Assembly (NCBI GenBank): GCA_034509735.1
Contig: JACGWO010000002.1
Coordinates: forward strand, 46,889,702 to 46,953,701
Direction of reading: 5' to 3'
DNA from: Sesamum alatum
Lineage: Eukaryota > Streptophyta > Magnoliopsida > Lamiales > Pedaliaceae
Length of the DNA: 64,000 nucleotides
Below the pieces are notes generated by a model, which was given only the letters and a program-made list of their open reading frames with translations, was not told the origin of the DNA and made no database searches. The translations under genes and the position numbers were made by a program. This document shows, piece after piece, positions 12,243 to 24,529 of this stretch; positions within the stretch are counted from its first letter, which is position 1; every line of letters starts with the position of its first letter.

Positions 12243-12926
12243 AAAAAAAGCATACACGCAGCACAAGCCCTCGATGACAGGTTCAAAAATCTGCATATGA
12301 GTTATCGGGATGATATTTTCACCAGCCAAAGAGAATTGCAGTTATGTGCTTAAAATTTAAGGAATTGACTAAGAAAATGATAACCAACGAATATCTGTCT
12401 TCAGCAATGAAGCTATTTAAAATCATATTATGTCATACGATTCTATGATCAAATGAAAATTTACAAAGCTCCTGAACGATGTTGATCGATGAACGAAATC
12501 ATTTTGATTTTCTTTTTTCATCTTCATTAGTTTATGGAGAAGGGAAATCCCTGGGAAACTTTCAAACTTTCAACCATAAATATTCTAAGATTACAAATAC
12601 TGATAAAATTATTAGGATAAAAAGAAAAAGAAACGAAAAGCGGGAAAATATAACCGACGAAGAAAGGACGTGGAAAACAAAATTCTACAGTACTCGTACC
12701 TCCTTTCTTCAGGCCCTTTTCCTTCAGCTCTCAGCTTGTTTTGAAAGCCATTCCTACACCCTTTTGGAGTAATAATTAAGCTGGCTAATGTGGAAGATAG
12801 CAGAAACTTCTTCAAGTATTCGATCCGGAGCATCTAATCCATTGAGCTTTGCCAAGTGCAGAAGTCACATCACTATTCCTGAAAATACGTTTAGAAAACG
12901 GGAAAAAGAAATAACTTAAAAGATCA

Positions 12927-15900
12927 CTAAACAACTCCCATGGTCCGGGCAGCAACTTCTTCCAGTCTTTTCCAAGTTGAGACGCGTTGTTCTTCCAGTT
13001 TTCCTGCATTTGCCTCCTTTGCTGCGTGCTGTCTCTGACACTCGTCAAATAGCTCACCGTCCATCTCCTGGAACATTCGTCGGACATTAGCGCTCAAGCC
13101 ATTGATTGCCGGGTTCCAGTGACTTCGTATGTTCTTCTCTAACGCATCGAATATGATGGGTAAAACAACGTGCCTATTCTCTGCAATCAAGGCCACTATG
13201 TGCTCGTTGTTCCACCAGAAAAGAGCCCGCTCTGCCACCTATCATGTAGAAAGAGGCATCTTGAAAATGAACCACTGATCATGATAAACAAAGTTGGTGT
13301 ATAAAAGTAAGCTTGCACAGTCAAAATAAAGTAAGTGTTGAATACACGCTTCAGAGAGTCATCATCTTACAAAGCATTGGAGACAAAAAATCAAAGATGA
13401 TAAATCAAGGACCTGGCAGGAAAACCTCATTAATTAATGCTATAAGTACCTTTCCCAGCATATGTAGAAACTGCGATTTAGAAGGCAATATGCGGATCTG
13501 AAACAAATTTGGCGTTTGCTAATATAGATAGTAAAACATTTATGTAAGATCTGCCACAGCACTGTATCAGTTTCTTACAGTGTAAAGCAAAGAAGCAAAC
13601 CACCATGACTGTTTTGAAAATTACAGGGGCAAGAACGTATTACTGCATTACTTCATTTAGCTCTACCAAGTATTTACCACAAATAATCAGCACAGAATTA
13701 GGCAATTTACAGATATCAGACGTGATGTGATGCATCAAGCCATCATATCAAACACATGATTTATGAAATTTCCAAGCGGCAGAAACGGAACAGGTTATAA
13801 ATGTAAGATTACGTCCATCTCACTCCACATTCCGCTAAAACACTTTAACTATCGTCTTTCCTCCACTTCATATTCTCTTGTTCTGGGTCATTTCTGTATT
13901 CATATTCTGCAGCAGACTCCAACCGCTGCAGATTTCCAGTTCCTCCAATAAGCTTCTTTTCTACCTCAGCATTTTTAACTTAATTAAATCCTCCACTTAT
14001 ATTAATATCAATAATCTATAGAGGTGAGAGAATTAATTGTAGGAGTTCATCATCAAAAAGCATCACAGAAGATTCAATCTCCCACCCTTCTGTAATACTC
14101 ACCGCCAGACTGAACTTTATAAGAACTATCTGCTTCACGAGACTTCTAGTCTCAGTCACCTAAACCATTTTTCGAGCTAAGACTCTACATCCTGTTGTAA
14201 ACTTGTTCAGCCTCTTTTAGTTTCAGCATTAACCCCTTGAATGAAAACCAGAAGCCCAATGGGGCATTCTCGAGGGCCCCTTTTTGCAGTCATATAATGC
14301 AAGAAATGGACAAAATAAGATAAGGAAGAAAAAGAAAATTTGAAAACCAATAATAGCCATCAACCTGAGAAATATGTATTCTCCTGTGGGAGATTTACTG
14401 AAGAGAGCTCAAGTCTTTTGTGTGTCAAAAGTATTGAAAAAAAAAAAAACACAAATAGGTTAAAATTGTGCAGAACTTATAGAACATTAGACTGCAAGGG
14501 GATAAGCACATCTATTTTTCACACTGGGCCAATTCTATTGCCTAAAACCAAGATTATATTTACAAACCAAACAAGATCAATTGGATGTATACAAAATTAA
14601 AGAACATAATGTCAAGGATACTAATTAATATACTCCCTCTGCCTAAAATTGAATGTGCTCAGTCACTAGCTTCTAAAGAGGTTGAAAAGTACGACCAATA
14701 TATGTAATCAAGTTAGTCATAAAATATAGGTTTGATGTCCAGCTACCTACAGGTTAGTTGTTAGTTCAATAAAAGAAATAAGCTGCTACATATTTGATTT
14801 AGTGCTGTTTGAAAAAGAAAATAAAAATGTCAGGCAAGTGGTTTTCTTGTATGGATATCTAAGCACAGCACAGAGGCAGATAACTCAAAAGGTAATGGAA
14901 TCCCCTAGATAGATATTTGACAAGGAGCACGAAAAAGTGCACACAAAGCATATGAGCATCTTAGTTTCAGAAATTTGTCAGTAAGAATGGCATGACTTTG
15001 AGGTAGCTAGCCTGTAATAAAGATCTCCATTAACTCCTACACATGGACATGCACATTCTACACTTTGTTTTGGAGAATAGTAATTTATCAAAATCAAATA
15101 AAACAATCTGGACTTCATGGGAAACAAATGCAGAGAATCAACTCAACGACCAAAAATTTTCCACTATACCTGGAATTACAGGTAATAAGAAAAAACTATA
15201 TTTGAAAAACACAACGATGCTACTCAAGTTCAAGTTTCTTATCATATGCTAAGACTGATAAGCTCGACAAGAGAACAGAACTTCTAATCATGCACACGAA
15301 ACCAAACTTGTATTTCATGTGCGTCCACACTCTCCTGAAATAGCACAAATGCAAAGGTTTCAGGCCAATGATTGTATATACCATTATGAGCTTCTGCTGA
15401 CTTATAAAACTTGAGAACTAATAAGAGGAATGGAAAATAAACATAGGGATACAGATACTTGATCTCTATCCAGAACTAGAACAATTACGATACAATCACA
15501 AGATCAAATACAGGGACATAAAAACCATTTCCTAATCTAGATTCAGGCAGAGATAAAGATCATCCATAATAGCTTAGCAAGCACACACAGGCCCACATAT
15601 TATACATATCTATACGAGGTAAAAGTTACTACTATTAGAAAACATGGCACAGGTGTTTCTGCTTAAAATACATATGACACGACGAAAGGCACTCTCAAAC
15701 CTGAAAATGTGGGCTATTGAGGCTTCTTCCAATTTGTCTAAAAAGAGGAACCATGCAGCGCTGGAACTCTGCAGATTGTGTAAACTCCAAAATTTCTTCC
15801 AGTTCTCCGAGGAAGAGAACCTCTTTCCCGCAGTTTGTCAGAGGCCAATACTTCAGCACCCCCCTAATGACAGTATCAGACAACCTGTAATCTTTCTCGA

Positions 15901-16837
15901 CGAATTGTGTTATACAATAGGATAACTGCTGATGGTACATAGTAATAGATTTAGGCTTGTGCATTGGAATAAGTGCTCGTACAAGAAACAACTTGTGCTC
16001 CTCTTTCATTGGCAATGCAAACCCATTTATTATACTTCCGAGGATCTCCAATAACTCACAAATCCCATTGTACCTCTCTGTCTCAAATATAAACCGATAC
16101 AATATGTTGTTAATTTCATTCCTTATAAGGGGTCGATGAACCATGAACCTCCCATATATCCGATGAACGATAGTCTTCAAATACTCCCTCTCTCTCATGT
16201 CCTCGGAATCAAACAATTCAAGTAGTTTTATTACAAAGGCGTGATCAATAAATCTTTTGGCAAGCTTGGTATCTGTATCAGATGACACAATGTATCTTAA
16301 AAGTAACTCATACACGAGTTGCAAGTGAGGCCAAGCTGGGTCCATGAACATATCATCCTCCTCAGGATCTCCACCTTCCGCGCCAGTATTCTCATGTGGT
16401 GCAGGTGGCAAGCATCGGAAAATATTCATGGATACCATTTTGATCATATCCTCCTGCATTATCTCGTTCAGTTTACACGATCCAGACTGCACTATATCAA
16501 CAAGCTCTGCAAGGGTTTGCCTCTTGATCTCCTTTTCTCGGGCCGACTTCATTGTATCAGAGAAATCAAAGAAGAAACAACACACTAGGACTTTTCGGAT
16601 GAATACTACATGTCTCTCAGGTACTGCAACATCCCTCAACATTGGCAAGACCTCAACTACGCCAGGGTTTTGGATGGTTGCAAGACTCAGAAGTGGTTGC
16701 GGGGCTGCAACAGTCGCCCGTGACGCATGATTAACAGTCACATTGGGGGCTGCTGCTGCTGTAGGCACTGGAGGAGGCTCAGTTGCTTCCGATTTCGAGG
16801 GCTTTTTCTGCCCTCTTTTCATTATTTTGTTAAACAT
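12927..16837 (-). CDS. PP2A regulatory subunit B' (B56 family), alpha/beta-like
   Basis: Two coding exons join in phase 0: 16837-15701 (379 codons) and 13238-12927 (103 codons plus stop), giving 482 residues. The protein begins MFNKIMK..KKPSKSE, as in plant B' alpha/beta subunits. A B56 HEAT-like repeat fold then fills most of the chain, including the conserved segments around 'YVSIKFIDHAF'-type helices, 'HRIYGRF' and '[13 protein letters not shown]'. The C-terminal 40 residues are charged and coiled. B' subunits bind the PP2A A scaffold and C catalytic subunits and choose phosphoprotein substrates in the cytosol and nucleus, for example in brassinosteroid and stress signalling. The intron (15700-13239) is 2462 bp. 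A non-coding 5' exon ending near 17212 (GAG|GTATTG) with a leader intron is plausible but unproven. Confidence 0.95.
13450..13497 (-). other. Candidate in-frame 48-nt cassette exon of the PP2A B' gene
   Basis: Within the single coding intron, the minus strand shows 'ttgtttcag' as acceptor, 48 stop-free nucleotides, and 'gggaaag|gtac' as donor. Inserted between the two phase-0 coding exons it would add 16 residues ([16 protein letters not shown]) before VAERALF without changing the frame. The usual family sequence joins HFQ directly to VAERALF, so this would be an alternative exon. Confidence 0.35.
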
Positions 16838-16844
16838 TGTTACT

Positions 16845-17640
16845 TTTGCCCAAACGACAAAATCATAAACCTCAAAAAATATATAGAATCAGGAAACCCA
16901 CTTCTTGCAACACTAACCCAGTACTCTTTTTTCCTAGTTAACACCCAATTTTCCCTTTTCTCTTTATTTCTCCTTCTTCCTCTTCTTCCACTTTTCCACA
17001 AAATTCTAATCAAAGCAGTTCGTAATAAATAATACAACCTGGAAACAACAGAAAACGGAAAGAATGTGAAATCAAACCATCACACCGAATCATGATCCAA
17101 TAACAGCTTTTCACAAACATGTTCGCACATCTACATACACACATCACCACATAAAAACATAACACAAGTGCGCGTTCTCATAAACAGTTCCAACAAAAAG
17201 ATCAATACCTCAGATGGGATGCTGAGAATTCAAAAGCGCCATATGAAAATCTGGAAATTCAGCCATGAAACATGTTCCCAATCTACGCAGGCAGAGGAAA
17301 CACAGTTTCTCTTTCTTTCCTTGAGAGAGAGAGAGAGTGGGGAAAGCAATTTGCGTGTTTCGATTTGGGGAAAGAAAGATCCGAAAAGGGTGGGAAGAAA
17401 GGAGAACAATACTTGTTCACGAATTATTTTTTTTTCTGATGCAACAATTTTTGTTGATAATATCGTTCACGAATAATATTTTTAGTGTTTCTTTTTCAAT
17501 AATTCGAAAATTAAATAATTAATTCAATGTTATTTCTTCAATAAACTATATTATTAATATTAAATAATTATCATCTCTAACTATTTAATCTTTAAGTCAA
17601 GATCATCATTAAATACGTTATCAAAGACAATCAAATAAGA
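16845..17640 (-). promoter_or_regulatory. 5' leader and promoter region of the PP2A B' gene
   Basis: The minus strand carries a CT tract (17322-17337) followed by leader-like sequence and a candidate splice donor near 17212, as often seen in plant 5' untranslated exons. No other gene is seen. Confidence 0.35.
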
Positions 17641-17646
17641 AGTTTT

Positions 17647-17834
17647 GGATTTGAATTTCATCCCGTATTTATAAAAGACTTTTTTCTTTTGGTATAAGAT
17701 AAATTTCAGTGTACAACACACTAAAAAAAATTTAATATTTGAGTTTGAATTTCATCCCGTATTTATAAAAGAATTTTTTTTTTTTGGTAAAAAATAATTT
17801 TCAGTGTACAACACACTAGAAGAAATTTAATATT
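17647..17834. repeat. Tandem duplication, unit of about 94 bp
   Basis: The unit 'tttgaatttcatcccgtatt' through 'aatttaatattt' occurs at 17647-17740 and again at 17741-17834. Each copy contains a CACTA end (17719 and 17814). The duplication therefore took in the left end and flank of the MITE that follows. Confidence 0.8.
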
Positions 17835-18112
17835 TGACAATGACTAATTATCATGGTTAAAGATAAATAGTCGTGGTAAATAATCATTCACAATGGCCAC
17901 ACAATGATTGTTGGCCGTAATTTTTGCGAGTGTAGATAAAACATGACAAAAGCATTTGCTATGGCTCATAACTATGGCAAAAATAATTTTCATGGTGGAT
18001 TGTGTAGGTTTTTATAATGATTTTTGTTTAACCATGATTAATAATAATTATTTATCATAATTTTAGTACATAGCCAATAAAAATGTAGATAATAGTAACT
18101 TTTCTTCTAGTG
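17814..18112. mobile_element. CACTA-ended MITE, copy 1
   Basis: It starts CACTAGAAGAAA and ends TTTTCTTCTAGTG, which are inverted. The 3-bp direct repeat ACA flanks it (17811-17813 and 18113-18115), as expected for CACTA/En-Spm transposition. It is 299 bp long and has no coding capacity. The inner sequence (gaccacgg, aacgattgt, ttttgcgag words) is shared with copies at 19046 and 20432. Confidence 0.85.
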
Positions 18113-18402
18113 ACATGTGCTAGGATAGTTTCATGTGCAGGGTTTGCACGTGATGGAGTAATATTAAATAATTATCTCCTCTAACAGTTTAAAATTTTTA
18201 GATGATATGATTTTAACAAATATTGTGAACGCGTGGGTTTATATTACTTTAATATTATTCATTAATTGATTATAAATTAATATTAAATATTGACAATTAA
18301 TATATTAATTTGAATTGACATAAAATAGTGCATGTTATTGATATATTAAAGCAATATTTTTTTTCAACTGTTCTAATAAAATTATTATACCTCATCATCA
18401 TA

Positions 18403-19664
18403 GTTGCATCGCACAAACCAAATTACTTCCTCGTTCAAGATTTAATTTACACATAATTAAATTAGACTTTATATTTTATATTGTAATTCAAATAAAGATT
18501 TAGTTTGAAATATCTTAAAATTAATTAATTAATAAATAAATAAACTAGCCGAAATCTTATTTCGATCCATAGTTTGACCACTTGTGCTTTTTGGGTTATT
18601 ATACTTAACCATTTAGGTAATTTTGGCCCTCAAATTGATCGGATTAACACTTTTAGTTTTCAAACAATTAACTTTTTAACAAATTTGGTGTTTTTCATCT
18701 GGGGCCGTTGGTTGATGGAAATCCTCACGTGTTGTGGCAAGAGAGGGAAAACATCATAACTATAGCTAGGTTCCATTTTCATAATTTGGGCAAGAATAAT
18801 ATCTTCTATCCAGGTTGCGAGAAGTCTATGAAGTTAATAATGAAATATCAAATCCGCAGAAGAATGAAAACTAAGCTTTTGAATTTGCTTGAGAATGAAA
18901 AGAAAATTTATTCTTAGAGCTTGAACTTACTTTTCGGTCTCTTCTCTTTCAAATAAACCGTCTAAAGCTTGAAGAAATTGGTGGGAAAATGGGGGCTTTC
19001 AACCAAACTTGAAGAAGACCAAGTTGGGAAAGCGAGGTTTTTTCTCGCTACAAAAAATATGACGTTTAATCGTGGGTAATTGTCATGGTTAATACTAAAT
19101 AACTGTAGCGAATAGTCATTGACCACGACCACGCAACGATTGTCGATCGTGGTTTTTGCGAGGGTGGCGAATGTTTTTACCACAGCTAAAAGCGGAGGCA
19201 AATAATTTTTTCATGATGGAAAAGCTAACTTTTACATCGGTCTTTATTTAACCATAGTAATAATTAATAGTTATTTACCACAGTTTCTAGCCATAGTCAT
19301 TAAAAATGTAGCTAATATTATTTTTTTCTAGTGTCTCCTCCCCCAACACGTGAGGATTTTCGTCAATTATAACGACTCCAAATGAAAAAGACCAAAACTG
19401 TCAAAAAGTTAATTAACGGTTTGAGGACTAAAAGTATTAACCCAATAATTTAATTATCTAAAGGGCATAAATAGTTAAGTATAGGGACCAAAATCGTATT
19501 GTGCCCACTTAGGTTGCACAAATAAATTTACTTCCTCGCTCAATATACACATAATTAAATTAGACTTTCAATTTTATATTATAATTTTTAAATAAAGATT
19601 TGTTTTAAAATATATTAAAATTAATAAATAAATAGCACAAAAATCTTATTTGGATAGCTATAAT
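18403..19664. repeat. Composite repeat: direct repeats flanking a TIR element
   Basis: Direct repeats of about 160 bp (18403-18567 and 19511-19664; shared 'acttcctcg' and 'acacataattaaattagac') enclose inverted arms of about 150 bp (about 18580-18731 and 19347-19505; inner ends at CACGTG). A CACTA MITE (19046-19333) sits inside. No protein-coding gene is supported. Confidence 0.7.
19046..19333. mobile_element. CACTA-ended MITE, copy 2 (nested)
   Basis: The left end CGCTACAAAAAAT is a one-base variant of CACTA, and the right end is TTTTTTTCTAGTG. The 3-bp flanks TCT (19043-19045 and 19334-19336) match. The inner sequence aligns with copy 1 in the same orientation. It is 288 bp long and inserted inside the inverted-arm element. 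Confidence 0.8.
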
Positions 19665-20431
19665 CATTTTTCTTGACAGGAATAGAGGACTTTTTAAATT
19701 TTTTAGTGGTCTGAAAAATAGGTGAATAATTAAAGGTTATTTAATATCCCTGAGATTTAATTTTTCTAGCATTTATCTTTTTTTTTTGTGGTTAATTTTT
19801 TTTTTGCATAATTACCCACCTCGAGTTCAGTAAGATTTTAAAATAATGTTACTAAATATTTTAAACATTTTTATCTCTATTTTTTTTTTTGTCTTTTATT
19901 ACTCAAAACAAGAATAATTTATTAGCTTTTTTAATTAAAATTTTACAAGATTAAATCATGAAAAATCATGCATGAAACGAAATGACATCTTTAATGATGA
20001 ATGACTATTGTAATACAAATATGACTCATATATTTATTTTTCAATCATGATTTCAACTTATTGTAGCAAGTAACTTTTGGGATGATTTTCTAATAAAATG
20101 AGAAGTATTTTCAAATGCATTATTTTATTTTTATATACATATAAAAATGTGTGTGTGCATGCATGCATATTTGCATTCTAAAATAGCACTATCATATTTT
20201 TTCTAGTGTATATCGTAAATAAAAAATGTCGATGTTAATTTATTTAGTCCAAGTTTGGAGCCTACATATTATCATGCCCAAAATAAACACCAAATAATTA
20301 AGTAAAAAGTTGCATAATTACTACATTTTAATTTGCGTAACTAATTATCCAACTATATATCACTAATTATTGATCACCCATTTGCCCAGAAATGCCAACC
20401 AAAACAAAAGATTGCACATTTACGTAAGATA
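19665..20431. other. AT-rich intergenic stretch
   Basis: No gene, RNA or structured repeat is recognised. It contains several T-runs and a short GTGTGTGCATGCATGCA word. Confidence 0.5.
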
Positions 20432-20735
20432 CACTAAAAGAAAAAATCACTACTGACTATATTTTTAATAATTATGGCTAAAAACTATAGTAAATAATTA
20501 TTATAAACTACGGTTGAATAAAAATTGATATAAAAATAAATTTTTCCACCATGAAAAATATATTTATCACGGCTTTTCATTAGTCATGGCAAATGTTTTA
20601 GCCACCCTCGATCGCAAAAATCACGGCTGACAATCGTTGCATGACCGTGGTCAGTGACTATTTATTATGACTATTTAGTATTAACCATAACAATAATTAA
20701 TCATAATTAAATATTATATTTATTGCAGTCATGAT
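20432..20735. mobile_element. CACTA-ended MITE, copy 3 (inverted, degenerate)
   Basis: It starts CACTAAAAGAAAAA. Its inner part is the reverse complement of copies 1 and 2 (cgcaaaaatcacgg, gacaatcgttgc, gaccgtggtcagtgac). The right end (gcagtc near 20730) has drifted from TAGTG, so the boundary is approximate. Confidence 0.65.
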
Positions 20736-22671
20736 ATTTTCAAACTTAGACCTAATTATTTATATATATAATGATGAAAAAGAAAACCAAAAACAGAAAG
20801 AGTATCTTTTATTATTAAGCTAAATCCCAACTCATTTTGCAGCTGAGCAACATAAGCGTATAGCAACCAACTTTATTTTCTATAATTTTAGTAATTGATT
20901 ACCAAATAAAGAAAGTGTGTTTTTTTCTTTTTTACATTTTTATCTCCAGATCCAAACATCCAATTTTATCATATATTTTGAAGATCCAAAAAGTCTAAGC
21001 AACTTAATTATATATAACACAAAAATAAAGCCAAAACACTTTAAAAAAAAATGGAAGTCTCTCCAATTATTAGTAGAAAAATAATGAATTAAAATAGAGA
21101 AAAAATTCTAACTCAAATCAGATTTTGTTGAATCTAATTCAATCATATGATACAAAAGCCTCGTATACTTTTACGTATGAAGTAAATGAATAATTGATAA
21201 GAGTAGAATAAAATGGGCGATGGGATTATTTAATATTTATAGCAGAGTGATTACTCAATTTGTAGTGGCATAGTCAAGATTATAATAAATGATTAATAAT
21301 ACATTGTTTAATAATGTTCTGGATAGAATGTATGATTACGTCGTTTGTGAAGTAGGTGTGTATGCGGTGCGAGATGAATTAATTTAAGTAATTTTTTTAT
21401 CATTGTGAAATTAGTAATCAAAATATCCAGACAAGATGAATATTTTGCACACTTTGCAAAATATGGAATTTGGGTCTGATAACTTATTCCAAGAATGGAG
21501 GTGGAATAAATTATCTGGCCAAAAAATTACAGAGCAATGGCCTTCAAAATTGGTAACCATATATGGATAAGGTTGGATTAGGTCAGATATTCAACCTAAA
21601 ATACAGCAAAATAAACGGGACTTAAGCTTATTAAACTTGTCAAAACTTGCCACATGACAATCGCATAAAAAGGACAATGATCAATTATATATAGTAAATA
21701 TAATTATACTTATTATCTAATTAGTTCGATCTAACCAAATCTGATGATATTATTTTCCTACAACATATATCACCATATTATAAGTATTATAAAATTGCAT
21801 TTTTTGTTCTACAGGATAGGGAGTCTACACTTTTGGTCCTTCACTTACACGATTTTTTCAAAATGTCCCAAAATTGGATTTCTTTTTACACATTTATACA
21901 ATACCAAGATCTAACCACCGTTAGAAAATAGAAGGCAAAATCACGTATTTTGCACATGACCATTATGTTAGGATCAAAAGTATAAACTGCCCTATCATGT
22001 GAGAAAAAAAAAAATACAATTTTTCACTTCCTAGTCATTAGGTCACTCCCTTTTCATTTGTCTTATTTTTCTCAAGCTCCAAAAAGGTAGGAATATCATG
22101 CATTTTGGAACTTATTTTATCTTTCAACCTAAAGTTAAAGCTTAATTAATTTCTTATATAAGTGCGTAACCTAGTTAAAAGCTTATCGATTGTTAATATA
22201 TATATATATATATATGCCAAAATTATCTACATGAATTTTAAGTACATGTAATTAATAGCTAGAACAATACAATGTTTAATCATAAGTTTTGTTTTAAACA
22301 CTGGCGAAATGAATAACTTTAATAATTTTTTGTTATAAAATAAAAAAATTAATTTTCTAACTATTTTAAAATTCACGTAAAACGGAAAATATTAAAAAAA
22401 ATAAATTGCGTATTCTATTAGATTAAAAATATAATTTTAGCAAGAGCAGCCGTCATGTTCCATTACATGCACAAACTCTTTGATCAAATCTTGATCGCAT
22501 TATCTACAAACAATCATACCTATCCCTACTCAAATGCTCCTAACCCTATCACATATCCCATCAAAATTTCTTGATATATAGATACCCAAAACCAAAGATT
22601 AAATTTCTTCTCAAATCCCCCAAAAATCATCCCACAGCAAGAAAATTAAACTCTATTACATAGATACATAG
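20736..22671. other. AT-rich intergenic stretch before the first NFD4-like pseudogene
   Basis: No gene is seen. A TA tract lies at about 22197-22216. Words such as 'cttttggtccttcac' near 21833 recall the left arms of the TIR elements, but no partner arm was identified. Confidence 0.45.
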
Positions 22672-24529
22672 ATGGGTGAGCAATCGGCGGCGCCTCAACC
22701 TCCGCCGCCCAGCGGCGGCTGCGGCCCATGCAGGTTCACAAAGCAGGTCCTAGTGGGGCGGTGGTTCATGATGTTCGCCTCCTTCCTGATCATGGCGGGC
22801 GCCGGCGCCACCTACCTGTTCGGCGTGTACTCAAAGGTGATAAAGTCGACCCTGGGCTACGACCAGTCGACCCTCAATCTCCTCGGGTCCTGCAAGGATT
22901 TAGGCGCAAACGTCGGAGTTCTATCTGGGCTGATGGCCGAGGTCACCCCGACATGGTTCGTCCTCCTGGTGGGCTCCGCCTTGAACTTCGCCGGCTACTT
23001 CATGATATGGCTCGCCGTCACCAAGAAAATATCGAAACCCTCTGTTTGGCAGATGTGTATATACATCTGCGTGGGCGCCAACTCTCAGAACTTCGCCAAC
23101 ACGGCACGCTCGTTACGTGCGTCAAGAACTTCCCGGAGTAGTCTGAGGTAATGTTGATCGGGTTGATGAAGGGTTTTATAGGGCTGAGTGGGGCCGGTTT
23201 TCACGCAGCTTTTACTTAGGCAATTATGGGAATGATTCCGAAGTTCTTTGATCCTTCTCATTGGCTGGCTTCCGGCAAGTTATTTCGATATTGTTCATGT
23301 TTAACATCAGAACCATGAAAGTTTCTAGGCATCCGAACGAGGTTAAGGTTTTCTATGAGTATCTGATCATCTCCTGTCGGCTTTGGCCTTTGTGCTTGAT
23401 GGGATTACAATTGCACAAAAGTATGCTAATTTCTCCCATGTTGGTTACGTTGTCAGTGCTACTGCTGTTTGTTTCCTACTTTTCTTGCCATGTCTCATAG
23501 CTTTCCGGGAAGAATTTGCCACTTTTGAGGTTGAGAAAGAAGCAAGCAGGCTAGGGCCGGTCTTTTCCAGGGTGGTGTTGTTGAGGAGTAGAGCCCCCAA
23601 TGGTAAGTTTCCAAACCGGAGCGGTGGCGTGCCCGGTGGACGCAAAATGTGATGGTGATGAAAGAAAGATGCGTGGTTGTTTGACGAATATATGCAACAA
23701 ACCAAGAGGGCGAAAGATTACACGATCCTACAAGCCCTTTTTGAGCGTTGATATGTTGATCCTGGTTCGTGGTGGACAACGTTCTGTGGCTAGGTTGTAG
23801 CCTTACGGCCGTGGATAACCTAGGCCAGATTGGTGAATCTCTAGGGTATCCCACAACGTATGATTAGCACATTCGCTGTCTCTCGTGAGCATTTATGGAA
23901 CTATTTTTGGTAGGGTTTTCTCAGGATTCGTCTCTGAAAAACTTTTTATTAGAAGTGGAAAGTCCCAAGAACCCTTATGATGACATTCGCACTCCTTACT
24001 ATACCTTGCATCGGTGACCTACTCATCGCATTCCCTTTCCCTAGTTCGGTCTACATTGCATCGTTGCTAATAGGGTTTTCATACGGCGTCCAATTAACCC
24101 TACTCTTCATCATCATATCCGAGCTCTTCGGATTTGAAGTACTATTCGGACCCTCTTCAACTGCGGCCAATTGTGCGAGCCCTCTTGGATCGTAACATAC
24201 TCAACGTGAGAATCGTTGGGGAAATTGTACGATCAAGAGGCGATGAAGCAGCTCGCTCGTTAGAGGCATGACCCGATCCATGGGTGCGTGAGTTAACGTG
24301 CATTGGCAAAGACTGTTACAGGCTATTCAATTCTTGATATTTGGCCGGAGTTAACTTGTTTGGAGCCCTTGTTTCATTGATATTGGTGATGAGGACGAGG
24401 CAATACTACAAGACTGATATCTACAAGAGGTTTAGGGATGAAATGGAAGTTAACGAGAAGGAGATGATGATGAAGATGAAAAGGATCAATGGTGCTTCTG
24501 ATAAAAACAGTCGTCGTAGTTATGTATAG
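22672..24529 (+). pseudogene. Nodulin-like / NFD4-type MFS transporter pseudogene
   Basis: Conceptual pieces in different frames line up with the plant nodulin-like MFS family. The N-terminal part is intact (22672-23100: VGRWFMMFASFLIMAGAG, LGYDQSTLNLLGSCKDLGAN). There are middle parts (23270-23360 and 23383-23560) and C-terminal parts (23977-24190 and 24341-24529: GVNLFGALVSLILVMRTRQYY). A one-base deletion near 23103 breaks the frame, an in-frame TAG follows at about 23140, and further shifts or stops occur near 23215, 23365, 23600-23960 and 24195. Normal members are multi-pass membrane proteins of about 550-600 residues. The repeated breaks argue for a dead gene and not for a missed intron. 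Confidence 0.85.
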
